Below are positions 36,270-48,213 of a DNA stretch of 52,081 nt, piece after piece. The stretch is from positions 1 through 52,081 of the forward strand of contig CALAIY010000005.1 in the NCBI GenBank assembly GCA_937922595.1, given 5' to 3'. The translations under genes and the position numbers were made by a program. Every line of letters starts with the position of its first letter. Position 1 is the stretch's first letter. The DNA is from an uncultured Verrucomicrobiales bacterium (GTDB lineage: Bacteria > Verrucomicrobiota > Verrucomicrobiia > Verrucomicrobiales > DEV007). The notes under the pieces are model-generated. The model was not told where the DNA came from, searched no databases, and saw only the letters and a program-made list of their open reading frames with translations.

Positions 36270-37604
36270 ATGAAACCTATCATTCCCCACCTGCTATGGG
36301 CCAGCCTCGCAGTCGGAGCTTTCGCTTTTGGTCGTACCAGTAATCAGCAATCCTCCGCAGCCAACGTCTCCGGCGAGCTCGCCTCACAAACCTCCCTCTC
36401 CGCAAACGGCAGCACAGAGGGCTCCACTGCCGATTCCTCCGCCACGAAAAGCGAGACCACGATCCGCGAAGTCACCAATTTCATCGATCAGTTCCGCGTT
36501 TCTTCGACTGGTAAGCTCAATCCGGAAGGAATGGCCGATGCGGTGCAGGAGGCGATCAGAAACAGCGACCGCGTGAAAAGCTCCCTTATGTTTGCCATGC
36601 TCATGGACGAGCTTACGCCGGAAAACGCCCAATCAGCCCGCGATGCAGTATCTGCCTCGGTCTCTGGATGGGATTCTTTCCGCTATCTCGGGCTACTCAA
36701 TTACCGTTGGGGGGAAATGGATGGTGAAGGCGCAGTTGACGCAGCATCCCAAGCACGAGGCCGCGAGTCGGGCTACGGCACGGTAATCGCCCTCTCAGGA
36801 TGGGCGAAAACGGATCCCGATGCCGCCATGGAATGGATCAATTCGAAAGAAGATCTCGATGGGCCACAAAGAAATCGGTTCATGCGGGGCGCAATCTCCG
36901 GGATTGCCGCCTCAGATGCCGATGCCGCGACCAAGCTCGTCGAAGAACTCGCCATCAATGAAGAGCGTGGAATCGGTCGCTATGTCCAGACCATCGCTCG
37001 CGAAAAAATCAAAGAAGGCTCCGCTGCCGCCGAGCAATGGATGGCCAGCCTCAGCACTCCCGAGCTTCGCTCAGACGCTTTAGGCACTATCCTCGATCAC
37101 ATGCGCCGCAATTCCACCGATGATGCTCGTAACCTCGCCATTCGCTACGCCAATGAGCCTAGTGCGTCGGACGCGATCAGCGATTTTGCCTACAGCCTTA
37201 CCGATGATGGCAATACTCAAGAAGCTATCGATTTCGCCTCCGCCCTCCCGGCAGGAAAAGTTCGCAATGAAACCATCAGAGGTGTCTACAGCGAGCTTAC
37301 TCGCGAAGACCCCGAGCTTGTTGCTAAAGCAATTTCCAAACTTCAAGGCAGCGAGCGTGATCTCGCAAATTCAGCCTACGCATCAAACTTGCGCGATGGT
37401 GCCCAAGGCTTCGAAATCGCCGCGACGATTGCAGATCCCGAGCTCCAGCGCAGCACCCTCGTTACTACCGGCAGCCGCTGGCTCAGTAGCAACCCCGAGG
37501 AAGCCGCAGAAGTGATCGCTCTCCAGCCAGTCGATATTCAAAACGAGATCGTGAAAGCCAGCGATGAGCGCAATAATAATCGCCGCCGCAGGGGAGGAAG
37601 ATAG
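36270..37604 (+). CDS. Secreted alpha-solenoid repeat protein
   Basis: 444 residues. N-terminal signal peptide or anchor (about 5-20), Ser/Thr-rich linker to about 65, then helical repeats with Trp-Ala and Asp-Pro-Asp-Ala-Ala motifs (SGWAKTDPDAAMEWI, LSSNPEEAAEVI, SELTREDPELVAKAI). This is the all-helical repeat type common in many copies in Verrucomicrobiota; no enzyme motif is seen. The C terminus ends NNNRRRRGGR, strongly basic. The gene follows the phosphoesterase by 57 bp. It is a likely distant relative of the gene at 2007. Possibly binds nucleic acid or acidic polymers through its tail, but this is a guess. Confidence 0.78.
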   Translation: MKPIIPHLLWASLAVGAFAFGRTSNQQSSAANVSGELASQTSLSANGSTEGSTADSSATKSETTIREVTNFIDQFRVSSTGKLNPEGMADAVQEAIRNSDRVKSSLMFAMLMDELTPENAQSARDAVSASVSGWDSFRYLGLLNYRWGEMDGEGAVDAASQARGRESGYGTVIALSGWAKTDPDAAMEWINSKEDLDGPQRNRFMRGAISGIAASDADAATKLVEELAINEERGIGRYVQTIAREKIKEGSAAAEQWMASLSTPELRSDALGTILDHMRRNSTDDARNLAIRYANEPSASDAISDFAYSLTDDGNTQEAIDFASALPAGKVRNETIRGVYSELTREDPELVAKAISKLQGSERDLANSAYASNLRDGAQGFEIAATIADPELQRSTLVTTGSRWLSSNPEEAAEVIALQPVDIQNEIVKASDERNNNRRRRGGR

Positions 37605-37622
37605 CCTTCCCTATGAATATGT

Positions 37623-37658
37623 GATTACCCGAGGCTGGATTCCAGCCTTTGGGTAATC
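37623..37658. terminator. Strong hairpin at a convergent gene end
   Basis: GATTACCC (37623-37630) pairs with GGGTAATC (37651-37658), and inside it AGGCTGG pairs with CCAGCCT around an ATT loop. There is only a small internal loop. It covers the stop codon and last codons of the acyltransferase gene and follows the solenoid gene, so it could stop transcription from both sides, but no T-tract is present. Confidence 0.5.
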
Positions 37659-38242
37659 TCCTGCGTCCCTAAATCGTCCAACTTCCGGGGAATCTCTAAA
37701 GGTTCACCGAAAAAAATGGAAACCGAAGAAAATGGCCTTGGAATCGCAAAGCGATCCCAAGACTTTAAATGCCAAGCCGCTGAATACTCCAACCGAATTG
37801 GGATAATCTGAGTGCTAGTAAGCTGAGCAAGCTTCAGCAATCCAGGCTGAAGAACATGACGCGGGCCACGAGGACCATCCGGAGTCACAACCACATCACC
37901 ACCGAACTTAATCAGCCCGGTGAGTTCTCGAAGCGCCTGGGCTCCTCGGCGAGAGCTTGAGCCACGAATTGCTCCCACACCAAAGCGAGCGAGAACGCGA
38001 GCAATAAGTTCACCATCACCACTCGGACTCGTGAGGACAGCACCCTGCCTTTCGCTAAAATAGCGCTCATAAACGAGCGGCATGGTGAAAACACGATCGT
38101 GCCAGAATGCCCAAATTTTAGCGGTACCACCTAAGCTACCGTCGGTGATGCCCGCCTTATCTTCAATGACGCTGAAGCGGAGCGTGACACCGATGGCACG
38201 GATAATACCAGCGATGAGCCAGCTGATAATCGCGGGTTTCAT
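37625..38242 (-). CDS. DUF374 lysophospholipid-acyltransferase-like protein
   Basis: 205 residues. N-terminal hydrophobic helix (about 5-22) and the DUF374 pattern: FWHDRVFTMPL (with the HD-like acyltransferase pair), SPSGDGELIARVL, GAIRGSSSRRGAQALREL and VVTPDGPRGPRHVLQPG. This family is related to LPLATs and lipid A acyltransferases and probably acylates a membrane lipid or lipid A precursor. The substrate is unknown. Starts 12 bp after the xylulokinase gene ends, on the same strand. Confidence 0.86.
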   Translation of the reverse strand: MKPAIISWLIAGIIRAIGVTLRFSVIEDKAGITDGSLGGTAKIWAFWHDRVFTMPLVYERYFSERQGAVLTSPSGDGELIARVLARFGVGAIRGSSSRRGAQALRELTGLIKFGGDVVVTPDGPRGPRHVLQPGLLKLAQLTSTQIIPIRLEYSAAWHLKSWDRFAIPRPFSSVSIFFGEPLEIPRKLDDLGTQEITQRLESSLG

Positions 38243-38254
38243 CCTCTCACATTA

Positions 38255-39742
38255 CTAGCCGAAGAGCTTGCTGGTGAGGTCTAGCTGAAGATCAAGCTGC
38301 TCGGAATACTGCGCGGTGACGGAAGAATCCGGGGTAGCTCGCGTGGACTCATCTGTCTTCACGCACACTTCACACAAATCCTCGTAGCTACGCTCTTCGC
38401 CGTTTGCGCGGAGCGCCGCATAGGCCGCTTGGACGGCACCACCAAGTCCGGCTCCTTCTGCCGTCTGAAGCCCGACGACGGGGACTCCGAAGGCATCCGC
38501 CGCGACCTGGCGCCAGGCGGCACTTTTGCTACCACCGCCGGTGATGCGAATTTCATCGACACCGAGACCAAGGTCTCGAAAACGGCGCAAGCCGTAAGCA
38601 AGCCCAAGGGTGACGCCCTCCACCGAAGCGCGCGCGATATTCGCCTGAGTGAGATTCGTCGCAGTCGCGCCGTAGAGAACACCCTTGCCACCAGGTAGAT
38701 TCGGGGTGCGCTCGCCATTGAGATAAGGGAGGAAAACAAGTCCTTCCGCACCAGGCTTCGAATCTTTCACGTGCGCCTCAAGCTCCGCGTGATCCCAGCC
38801 GAAAAGGCCGCGCATTTTCTCCGTAAGCACGGTCACATTCATCGTGCAGACGAGCGGCATCCAGTGATCAGCACTATCGCAAAAAGCAGCGACTTCCCCC
38901 TGCGGATCGACAATCGGATCCCCAGCAGCTCCGTAAAGTGTGCCCGATGTCCCAAGACTCGCGGTGACGACGCCTGGGCGGATATTTCCCGTCCCGATAG
39001 CACCCATCATGTTGTCTCCACCTCCGGCGGAAACCATCACTCCTTCGCCAAGCCCCCATTTTTTCGCAAGTTCAGGCCGAAGCGTGCCATGCACATCAAG
39101 CGACGAGCCCACCTCTGGGAGCGCCCCAGCAAGACTTGGATCGATGAAATCGATAATTTCAGAGCACCACGTCCGCGTGCGGACATCCAGAAGGCCAGTC
39201 CCGGAAGCATCGCCGAATTCCATACGCTTCACTCCGGTGAGGTGGAAATTCAGATAATCGTGCGGAAGAAGGACGCTCGCGACCTTGGCGAAGTTTTCCG
39301 GCTCCTCCTGCTTCAGCCAAAGAATCTTTGGAGCAGTGAATCCGGCAGGAATCGCATTTCCCGCCTTCGCTATGAGGCCACTCGCCCCGCCGAAAGCTTC
39401 CTCAAGCTGGGCGCACTGAGCCGTCGTCGAGGTATCACACCAAAGCTTTGCCGGGCGAATCACTTCATCCGCAGAATCAAGGACGACGAGACCATGCTGC
39501 TGCCCACTGACTCCAATTCCCCTAATTTCAGATTTCCGGGCACCCACCGCCTCGACTACCTGAGTAATCGTGGCATCCACCGCATAGACCCAATCACGAG
39601 GATGCTGCTCAAGGTGCCCATCGGGCAAGCCTGGGATCAGCTCGTAAGCCTGCTGGGCGCTGGCAATAATTTCGCCAGAATCGAGATCGAGGACGACCGC
39701 CTTAGTGCTTTGGGTTCCGCTGTCGAGACCAATGAATAGCAT
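38255..39742 (-). CDS. xylB: Xylulokinase (FGGY family)
   Basis: 495 residues. FGGY kinase that phosphorylates D-xylulose at O5. N-terminal FIGLDSGTQSTKAVVLD (phosphate 1), GVSGQQHGLVVLD, SAGGGDNMMGAIG and the C-terminal RITGGGSKSAAWRQVAAD (adenosine site) fit XylB well. No xylA is in view; the gene may work on xylulose from pentose conversion elsewhere. The upstream region shares a gap with the divergent BrnT-like gene. Confidence 0.92.
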   Translation of the reverse strand: MLFIGLDSGTQSTKAVVLDLDSGEIIASAQQAYELIPGLPDGHLEQHPRDWVYAVDATITQVVEAVGARKSEIRGIGVSGQQHGLVVLDSADEVIRPAKLWCDTSTTAQCAQLEEAFGGASGLIAKAGNAIPAGFTAPKILWLKQEEPENFAKVASVLLPHDYLNFHLTGVKRMEFGDASGTGLLDVRTRTWCSEIIDFIDPSLAGALPEVGSSLDVHGTLRPELAKKWGLGEGVMVSAGGGDNMMGAIGTGNIRPGVVTASLGTSGTLYGAAGDPIVDPQGEVAAFCDSADHWMPLVCTMNVTVLTEKMRGLFGWDHAELEAHVKDSKPGAEGLVFLPYLNGERTPNLPGGKGVLYGATATNLTQANIARASVEGVTLGLAYGLRRFRDLGLGVDEIRITGGGSKSAAWRQVAADAFGVPVVGLQTAEGAGLGGAVQAAYAALRANGEERSYEDLCEVCVKTDESTRATPDSSVTAQYSEQLDLQLDLTSKLFG

Positions 39743-39796
39743 GAGATATTTGGAGATTTCGGGGTTTAGTTTGCGTTTGTGAGACGACTATGGAAC

Positions 39797-39819
39797 CGGT
39801 TTCCCCGAAGGGTAAACCG
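39797..39819. promoter_or_regulatory. Inverted repeats between xylB and the BrnT-like gene
   Basis: CGGTTT (39797-39802) pairs with AAACCG (39814-39819), and inside this CCC pairs with GGG. A second repeat, TTCGGGG at 39758-39764 and CCCCGAA at 39803-39809, spans the same gap. Such repeats upstream of a toxin-antitoxin operon may be the operator for the ribbon-helix-helix antitoxin. Confidence 0.35.
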
Positions 39820-39854
39820 ATTTATCCCCCGTCTTCTCCCCCACCCCGCAACGC

Positions 39855-40133
39855 ATGGATTTCGATTGGCTCGACGCGAGTTTCGACCTCAAACAACTCA
39901 CCCCTCGCGAGATCGAGGAGTCGTTTGAGGATCCCTTTGCTATTCGCCTCCTACCCGACAATGAAGACGCTGAAGCGGAAACCCGTTTTTTCTGTCTCGG
40001 CACCACAGTGACAGGGCGTCACGTGTTCTCCGTCTTCTGGAGCGATGGCAAAAAATACCGCGTCATCCTCTCCCGCGACATGTCAGATCAAGAGCAACAT
40101 TTCTACGAGCGGAAAAACGCCGAATACCAGTAA
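39855..40133 (+). CDS. brnT: BrnT-like toxin
   Basis: 92 residues. The opening FDWLDASFDLKQLTPREIEESFEDPF and the end YRVILSRDMSDQEQHFYERK match BrnT (RelE-fold ribonuclease) in order and length: an N-terminal region, a central sheet and the C-terminal R-x-I-x-SR strand before a Glu/Tyr helix. BrnT cleaves mRNA during stress in other bacteria. The antitoxin gene follows by 6 bp, the standard BrnT-first order. The DNA upstream has inverted repeats that may be its operator. Confidence 0.75.
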   Translation: MDFDWLDASFDLKQLTPREIEESFEDPFAIRLLPDNEDAEAETRFFCLGTTVTGRHVFSVFWSDGKKYRVILSRDMSDQEQHFYERKNAEYQ

Positions 40134-40369
40134 CGCACGATGGAAACGATCACCCAGTGGACTGAAATCCCCAATTTTGAAGACGAGGAAGAAGAGGCTC
40201 AGTTCTGGCTCACGCACGATCTTGATGGTCGGCTGATGAATAATTCGCTGCACAAGCCTGATAGCCGCGAATCGACCACGATCACCCTCCGCTTCGATCC
40301 CCGAATGCTAGCACGCATCAAGCGCATCGCCCGCGGGCGCTACCTGAACTACCAGAGCATGATGAAGCA

Positions 40370-42998
<2,629 letters not shown>

Positions 42999-43025
42999 CA
43001 AACCATCCATTTGCCTTGCCCCCCT

Positions 43026-43049
43026 GATCGCTACCCTTCCTGAGCGATC
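43026..43049. terminator. Hairpin after ligA, weak terminator candidate
   Basis: GATCGCT (43026-43032) pairs perfectly with AGCGATC (43043-43049) around a 10-nt loop, followed by TTATCGT. The T-tract is poor, so it may instead be a leader hairpin for the sugar dehydrogenase gene. Confidence 0.35.
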
Positions 43050-43067
43050 TTATCGTAAACCAACACA

Positions 43068-44213
43068 ATGAACCTCCTCCCCTCCCTTCTTGCCACTACA
43101 GCACTCATCGGCAGCGCTACAGCCGTCACCTTCGAGCGCGCTTACGAGCACCTCAATTTCAAGCTTCCCGTACAAGTCACCCATGCGCCGGGCACGGAAG
43201 AGCCACTTTACCTAGTGCTGCAGGGTGGCCAGATCGCGACGCTTCCAAAGCGCGAGCTTGGTAAGCAAGGCAAGCTGAACATCGTATTCGATATCACCGA
43301 TCGCCCCCTCATCGGCAATGCATTCGAAGAAGGTCTTCTCTCCATGACCTTTCACCCCGACTTCGCGAGCAACCGCAAGGTCTACCTCTACCACACACTC
43401 CAAGAGCCAAAGCGTTCGCGCCTTACCGAATTCCAATTCTTCGCGGATAAGAATGCCATCGACCCAGCGAGCGAAAAAGTTCTCATCGAAATCCCTCAGC
43501 CATTTTGGAACCACAATTCTGGATCCGCTCTATTCGGTCCCGATGGCCTCCTCTACCTCGCAGTGGGTGATGGCGGCGGTCGTGATGACGTCTCGCGTCT
43601 CGCGCAAAACAAAATGGTGCACAACGGAAAGATCCTCCGCATCGACGTCAATCGCACCCAAGGCGACCTCCCCTACGCAATTCCCAAAGACAATCCCTTC
43701 GCCGATGCAAAGGGAGCACGCCCCGAGATCTTCGCCTACGGACTGCGCAATCCTTGGGGGCTCTATTTCGATGCCCAAGACCGCCTCTGGTGTGCCGACG
43801 TCGGGCAGGACAAATACGAAGAGATCAATCTCATCGAAAACGGCGGCAACTACGGCTGGTCCTACCGCGAAGGATTACACAAATTCGAGCGCCGCGATGA
43901 CGCCCCTCCCGAAAATCAAAAACTCATTGATCCTATCTTCGAATACGACCACTCCAAAGGCCTCAGCATCACTGGCGGAGTCATCTACTCAGGAGAAACC
44001 ATCCCAGAAATCCGCGGGAAATACATCTACGGAGACTTCAATTTTGGAGCCGTGTGGGCGCTTCACTACCAAGACGGCGAAGTAAAAAGCAACACCGCCC
44101 TCTCCCCGGCAAACGCCGGAAACGGATTCCGCCCCACCGCATTCTGCGAGCTTCCGAACAAGGAACTCATCATGCTTTCTCACGACGGAAAAATCTACGA
44201 CCTCAAGCCATAA
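43068..44213 (+). CDS. PQQ-dependent sugar dehydrogenase-like protein
   Basis: 381 residues with a signal peptide (about 1-20). Beta-propeller of the soluble glucose/sorbosone dehydrogenase (GSDH) type: SMTFHPDFASNRKVYLYHT, LYLAVGDGGGRDDVSRLAQN, HNGKILRIDVN, EIFAYGLRNPWGLYFD, ADVGQDKYEEINLIENGGNYGW and GVIYSG. It would oxidise aldoses in the periplasm with PQQ, if PQQ is available; many family members have other or unknown substrates. The next gene starts 3 bp later. Confidence 0.87.
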   Translation: MNLLPSLLATTALIGSATAVTFERAYEHLNFKLPVQVTHAPGTEEPLYLVLQGGQIATLPKRELGKQGKLNIVFDITDRPLIGNAFEEGLLSMTFHPDFASNRKVYLYHTLQEPKRSRLTEFQFFADKNAIDPASEKVLIEIPQPFWNHNSGSALFGPDGLLYLAVGDGGGRDDVSRLAQNKMVHNGKILRIDVNRTQGDLPYAIPKDNPFADAKGARPEIFAYGLRNPWGLYFDAQDRLWCADVGQDKYEEINLIENGGNYGWSYREGLHKFERRDDAPPENQKLIDPIFEYDHSKGLSITGGVIYSGETIPEIRGKYIYGDFNFGAVWALHYQDGEVKSNTALSPANAGNGFRPTAFCELPNKELIMLSHDGKIYDLKP

Positions 44214-44216
44214 CCA

Positions 44217-45176
44217 ATGCCCTCCGCGCTCAACGACTTCGCCTCCTCCATCTCTCCAATGGCGGTGAAGGAACTCCGCCAAGGGCTTCGCACGAAGCTT
44301 TTCCTCAGCGTATTCATCGGTATTCAACTGCTCGCCGTCCTCGCACTTGCAGCCGAATTCCTCACGGATTGGAACGGCTTACTTCAGGGAATGCAGGACA
44401 ATCATTGGCTTTTCCAACTCACTTGGCCTTCGCCATTTTGGTTTCTCTGCGAGCTGGCATTCCTCATCATCCTTCCTCTTGGTGGCTTCTCCGCTCTGCG
44501 AAGCGAAATGGACAAGGCAAACATCGAGCTACTCCTCATCGCCCGCCTCTCCCGCTGGAGAATCGTAGGCGGGAAGTGGCTCATGCTTTGCATTCAAGCC
44601 TGGGTCATTTTCGCCTCGCTACTCCCCTACCTTGTCGTCCGCTACTTTTCCGGTGGAATCGATTTTTTCCCAACCATCTTTCTTGCGCTCTGTATCTTAG
44701 GTGCGAATGCCACGATCAACGCCATCGTGATCGCCGCATCCGCATTCAGGAACTATCTTGCACGCATCTCGATGATTGTTTTCCTCATGTTTTCAGCAAT
44801 GTGGATCGTAGGCAATACCACCTGGGCGGCCTACCTCGTCACCGGTAAATTCACCTCCTTACCTGAAGAGAGCCCCATTCTCCTCCACGGGATCATTGTC
44901 CTCTTCGCCATCACAGCCGGGCTCGTCACCACCCTTCTCCCTCTTCAAATAGCCCGAGGAAAACTCCGCCTCTTCGAGCGCGATTACGAGATCTCCAATA
45001 CGATGTCCGCCTGCATCCTCGTCGTCTGTATCCCAATTTTCCTCCTCATCGGAAGCCTAGCCACCGCCGGCTGGGGAGTTCCTTTCATCCTTCTAGGCTT
45101 CGCCTGGTGCGTCAAAGAACTCGACAGCCCATCATCAAGACCCGTTCCACCCAGCGGAACACGCGTGGTATCGTAA
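44217..45176 (+). CDS. ABC-2-like multi-pass membrane protein
   Basis: 319 residues with about six to seven hydrophobic segments (around 28-48, 80-105, 125-145, 160-180, 190-215, 230-250, 270-290). The opening PMAVKELRQGLRTKLF and the loop FSALRSEMDKANIELLLIARLSRW resemble ABC-2 type permeases of Verrucomicrobiota and Planctomycetota, in which such a loop precedes a helix. No ATPase gene is next to it. Probable permease of unknown cargo; starts right after the sugar dehydrogenase. Confidence 0.65.
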   Translation: MPSALNDFASSISPMAVKELRQGLRTKLFLSVFIGIQLLAVLALAAEFLTDWNGLLQGMQDNHWLFQLTWPSPFWFLCELAFLIILPLGGFSALRSEMDKANIELLLIARLSRWRIVGGKWLMLCIQAWVIFASLLPYLVVRYFSGGIDFFPTIFLALCILGANATINAIVIAASAFRNYLARISMIVFLMFSAMWIVGNTTWAAYLVTGKFTSLPEESPILLHGIIVLFAITAGLVTTLLPLQIARGKLRLFERDYEISNTMSACILVVCIPIFLLIGSLATAGWGVPFILLGFAWCVKELDSPSSRPVPPSGTRVVS

Positions 45177-45236
45177 AACCCTATCCATGCCGTAATTGAA
45201 TATTTTGAGCGGTTTTAAGAAATTTTCTTTAACTGA

Positions 45237-46571
45237 TCAGGATGCCGCAGCACGTGCTTGGCGGAGTTCGCCCTGGCGCTTGAAGAAGCGGCGGCGGCGT
45301 TCGTCGATGAAGGCTTCGTCGTAGATACGTTTCCCGAGTTCTTTAAAGCCGGTGTCTAATTCTTCGACGCTCATATTTTGAGGTTGGTAATTGATGTCGA
45401 AGAGGGTGCATTTTTCCCACGCGCCAGGCGTGATAATTCGTGACGCGTCGCTCAGCCGCTGGTAGAGCGGCGTGCCGGGGAACGGAGTCATGATAGTGAT
45501 CTGCACTTCGTAGAGACCGGTCTCACGGACGAATTCGAATACGCTATCGAACCCGGTAGCATCGGCACCATCTAGGCCGAGGACGAAACAGCCGTTCACG
45601 GTGATCCCGGCATCTTGGATTCGGGCGATGGCGGCTTTGTATTCATCAACGCGTTTCCGTTTCCAATTTGCTTTGAGTTCGATGCCATCGACGACGCCGC
45701 CGTCGGGGCTTTCCAGGCCGACGAGGATCTGCGCGCAGCCGGATTCTTTCATGAGCTTGAGGAGGTCGGGGTCATTGGCGACAGAGATATCAGTCTCTGT
45801 GAACCAGCGGAGCCCTTGCCCGGCGAGTGCTTCGCACAAACGCTTTCCGTGCGCTTTGTCGGCGAAGGTATTGTCATCGGCAAACTCAAGGAAGGGGTGC
45901 GGCCAAATATCTTTGATCGCGGCGATCTCGTTCATAATCCGATCGACTGGCTTGGTGCGGTAGCGTGGATTGAGCCGAATAGAAGCAGCACAAAAATCGC
46001 AAGAATAGGGGCAGCCGCGCTGGGTCTGCACGGTGATCCGATTATAGGTTTCGACTTCTAATAGATCGAAACGCGGCATGGGGGAATTTGCGAAATCGAA
46101 CGTATCACGGCGTGCGTCGTAGCGTGCCTGGAGTTTTCCCGCCAGTAGGTCATCGATTAGTTTGGGCCAGACGGGCTCGGCTTCTCCCACTACGACGCAA
46201 TCAGCGTGGGCGGCGGCTTCATTGGGAAGCATGGTCACGTGAAGTCCACCGAGGAGCACAGTGACGCCTTCGGCGCGATAGCGATCCGCGAGTTCGTAGG
46301 CGTCTTTGATCATGGCGGTGAAACTCGAAATCGCGACGACATCGAAATCGCCCGGCGGACGCCCGCCTCCAAGGGCATCGAGATCGGGTACCTCAAGGTA
46401 TTCGACTTCGATGGAATCCGGAGTCATTCCGGCGAGGGTGAGGAGCCCGAGACTCGGGAGCGAGGCGATGACTTTGCTCCGCTCTACGAAACCTGGGAGG
46501 TTCAGCCCAATTTCCATCAGCTCTTTATTGTGGCAGCGGATGCCACTCATTGCGATCAGGCCAATCTTCAC
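45237..46571 (-). CDS. B12-binding-type radical SAM enzyme
   Basis: 444 residues, GTG start overlapping the stop of the preceding gene by 4 bp. N-terminal region (about 60-145) is a B12-binding-like Rossmann fold: VLLGGLHVTMLPNEAAAHAD and CVVVGEAEPVWP; the classic DxHxxG base-off motif is not present. The radical SAM core follows with QRGCPYSCDFC (Cys187, Cys191, Cys194) for the 4Fe-4S cluster, GLESPDGG and PGTPLYQR. This is class B-like, as in methylases or cyclases acting on unactivated carbon. It is the last gene of a four-gene operon with ACP and ketosynthase genes, so a lipid or polyketide-like substrate is inferred. Confidence 0.85.
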   Translation of the reverse strand: MKIGLIAMSGIRCHNKELMEIGLNLPGFVERSKVIASLPSLGLLTLAGMTPDSIEVEYLEVPDLDALGGGRPPGDFDVVAISSFTAMIKDAYELADRYRAEGVTVLLGGLHVTMLPNEAAAHADCVVVGEAEPVWPKLIDDLLAGKLQARYDARRDTFDFANSPMPRFDLLEVETYNRITVQTQRGCPYSCDFCAASIRLNPRYRTKPVDRIMNEIAAIKDIWPHPFLEFADDNTFADKAHGKRLCEALAGQGLRWFTETDISVANDPDLLKLMKESGCAQILVGLESPDGGVVDGIELKANWKRKRVDEYKAAIARIQDAGITVNGCFVLGLDGADATGFDSVFEFVRETGLYEVQITIMTPFPGTPLYQRLSDASRIITPGAWEKCTLFDINYQPQNMSVEELDTGFKELGKRIYDEAFIDERRRRFFKRQGELRQARAAAS

Positions 46572-46978
46572 GATGGCCAGGAAAAAAGAGTAAGAATAAT
46601 GCCCGCCCCGACCCCAGTAACGGGAATGAAGAATAGGTGCCTAAAGGGCTTTTTCCAAGCGGAGAGGAAACAGCAGACAGGCATCATGACGGCTCCGATC
46701 ATGAATCCCCACGCTGCCCAGTCCGCCATAGGAACCCCAAGTCCGATCTGGAGATGAGTGAGGGCAAAGAGAGCGTTTAAAATGCCAAGCCCGAAGAACG
46801 AAATGTGCCCCAGCCGGGTGAGACGGCGGCGGAAGCTATTGTAGCCGCCCATCCAATCTTCGCGGTGGAAGAAGAGGCCGATGATCGCACCTGAGACGAC
46901 GCCTAGGAACATTCCTGCCCAAGCAAATTTGAGCATGAAAGAGGGGGTGACGGTCGCAAGGATTAGGGTAGGAGTCAT
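46568..46978 (-). CDS. Small four-helix membrane protein of unknown family
   Basis: 136 residues. Hydrophobic segments around 15-35, 58-75, 84-104 and 115-133; the loop FFHREDWMGGYNSFRRRLTRLGHI with conserved-looking His, Trp and Arg residues lies between helices 1 and 2. No named family is recognised. It overlaps the ketosynthase stop (ATGA) and the radical SAM start (GTGA), placing it in the middle of the operon; it may anchor the pathway in the membrane or handle its lipid product. Confidence 0.72.
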   Translation of the reverse strand: MTPTLILATVTPSFMLKFAWAGMFLGVVSGAIIGLFFHREDWMGGYNSFRRRLTRLGHISFFGLGILNALFALTHLQIGLGVPMADWAAWGFMIGAVMMPVCCFLSAWKKPFRHLFFIPVTGVGAGIILTLFSWPS

Positions 46979-48213
46979 GAGCTTTGTAAGATATGGCAGA
47001 CATTCGATCCACCGAAACCGCTGCTATTATTCATCGCGTAGGTGAATTGGTGGGCGAGAGTTTCCCTGGGAAAATTTAACCCTTCGCAGGCCGGATCGGG
47101 AATTTCTAGGTTACTGTTTCCTGGGATCATTTGCTCCTGGAGCGCGAGAGCACAAACGGCGGCTTCGAGCAGGCCAGATAGCGAGAGTCCGTGTCCTGTA
47201 AGCGCCTTAGTACTGCTGATCGCGGGACTGAACCCCTGCTCGGAAAACACCCTGCGTAGCGCGAGCGCTTCGGCTCGATCCCCGGCCACGGTGGAAGTGC
47301 CGTGGGCATTGACGTAACCAATCTCACGCCGGGAAACGCCCGATGCCTGAAGCGCATTCTCCATAGCGTGGGAAAGCCCTTCGCCCTCGGGCTGTGGTGC
47401 CGCCACTGAATAGCCGTCGCAGGCCTGCCCCCATCCACAGAGCTGCGCGACTGGCGATGCAGCGCCGCGCTCCAGGATCATCGCCACGGCACCACCAGCG
47501 GGGACAAAGCCATCGCGGGCAGCATCGAAGGGACGCGAGGCGATCGCGGGATTGTCGCTGGAGGTCAGCGCGCGCATCGCGGCGAAAGGGAATGCACTCT
47601 CAGCATTGCAGTCTTCTGCCGCGACTACAATCATCCGGTCTTGCCTCCCGAGAGCGATCTCATCATAGGCAAATCCCAGAGCGTGGCTCCCCGAGCTACA
47701 CGCTGAGACGAAGCCGCAGCTGGCACCGCGAATTCCGAAGTGTGCAGCAAGATTAAAATTCAACGTCCCGGCGACAGAGCGAACAACACCGGAAGGATCG
47801 CCGCGCCGCCAACCATTGCGCTCAGACTTCCCTAGTGTGTGATGCAGCATTCGGGGCGAGCCTCCCGAAGCGCAATAAAGCCCGGTGCGTCCGTCGGCCA
47901 AGCTGGCAGCTTCCACCCCGGCCTCTGCGAGCGCCTCGCGGACGGCAACCAGTGCGTAGGCACCATGGGGCGAGAGAGTATTGCGTAGCGGGCGTTCGAT
48001 CTCGATCCCTTCGGGAAACTCCCACGCGTTCGGGTTCGCCGAGCTTACATCGAAGCCATCTACCATTCCCGCGACTTTCACGGGAGGCTCCGGGGAAAGT
48101 GCGACGCGGCGGATCCCAGTAGTGCCACTTCGCAAACTCTCGAGTACAGCAGCACGCCCGACACCAATGCAAGTGGCCCATCCGAGCCCGGTGATATGGA
48201 CGTCCACACTCAC
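46975..48213 (-). CDS. Beta-ketoacyl-ACP synthase (KAS II-like)
   Basis: 412 residues, GTG start overlapping the ACP stop by 4 bp. Thiolase-fold ketosynthase with a full catalytic set: Cys172 in SACSSGSHALG, His304 in NAHGTST, Lys336 and His341 in KALTGHGLS. It should condense malonyl-ACP with an acyl chain. It differs from housekeeping FabF in loops and in gene partners. With its own ACP and no FabG, FabZ or FabI beside it, a side pathway extending or making special acyl chains is likely. Confidence 0.9.
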   Translation of the reverse strand: MSVDVHITGLGWATCIGVGRAAVLESLRSGTTGIRRVALSPEPPVKVAGMVDGFDVSSANPNAWEFPEGIEIERPLRNTLSPHGAYALVAVREALAEAGVEAASLADGRTGLYCASGGSPRMLHHTLGKSERNGWRRGDPSGVVRSVAGTLNFNLAAHFGIRGASCGFVSACSSGSHALGFAYDEIALGRQDRMIVVAAEDCNAESAFPFAAMRALTSSDNPAIASRPFDAARDGFVPAGGAVAMILERGAASPVAQLCGWGQACDGYSVAAPQPEGEGLSHAMENALQASGVSRREIGYVNAHGTSTVAGDRAEALALRRVFSEQGFSPAISSTKALTGHGLSLSGLLEAAVCALALQEQMIPGNSNLEIPDPACEGLNFPRETLAHQFTYAMNNSSGFGGSNVCHILQSS

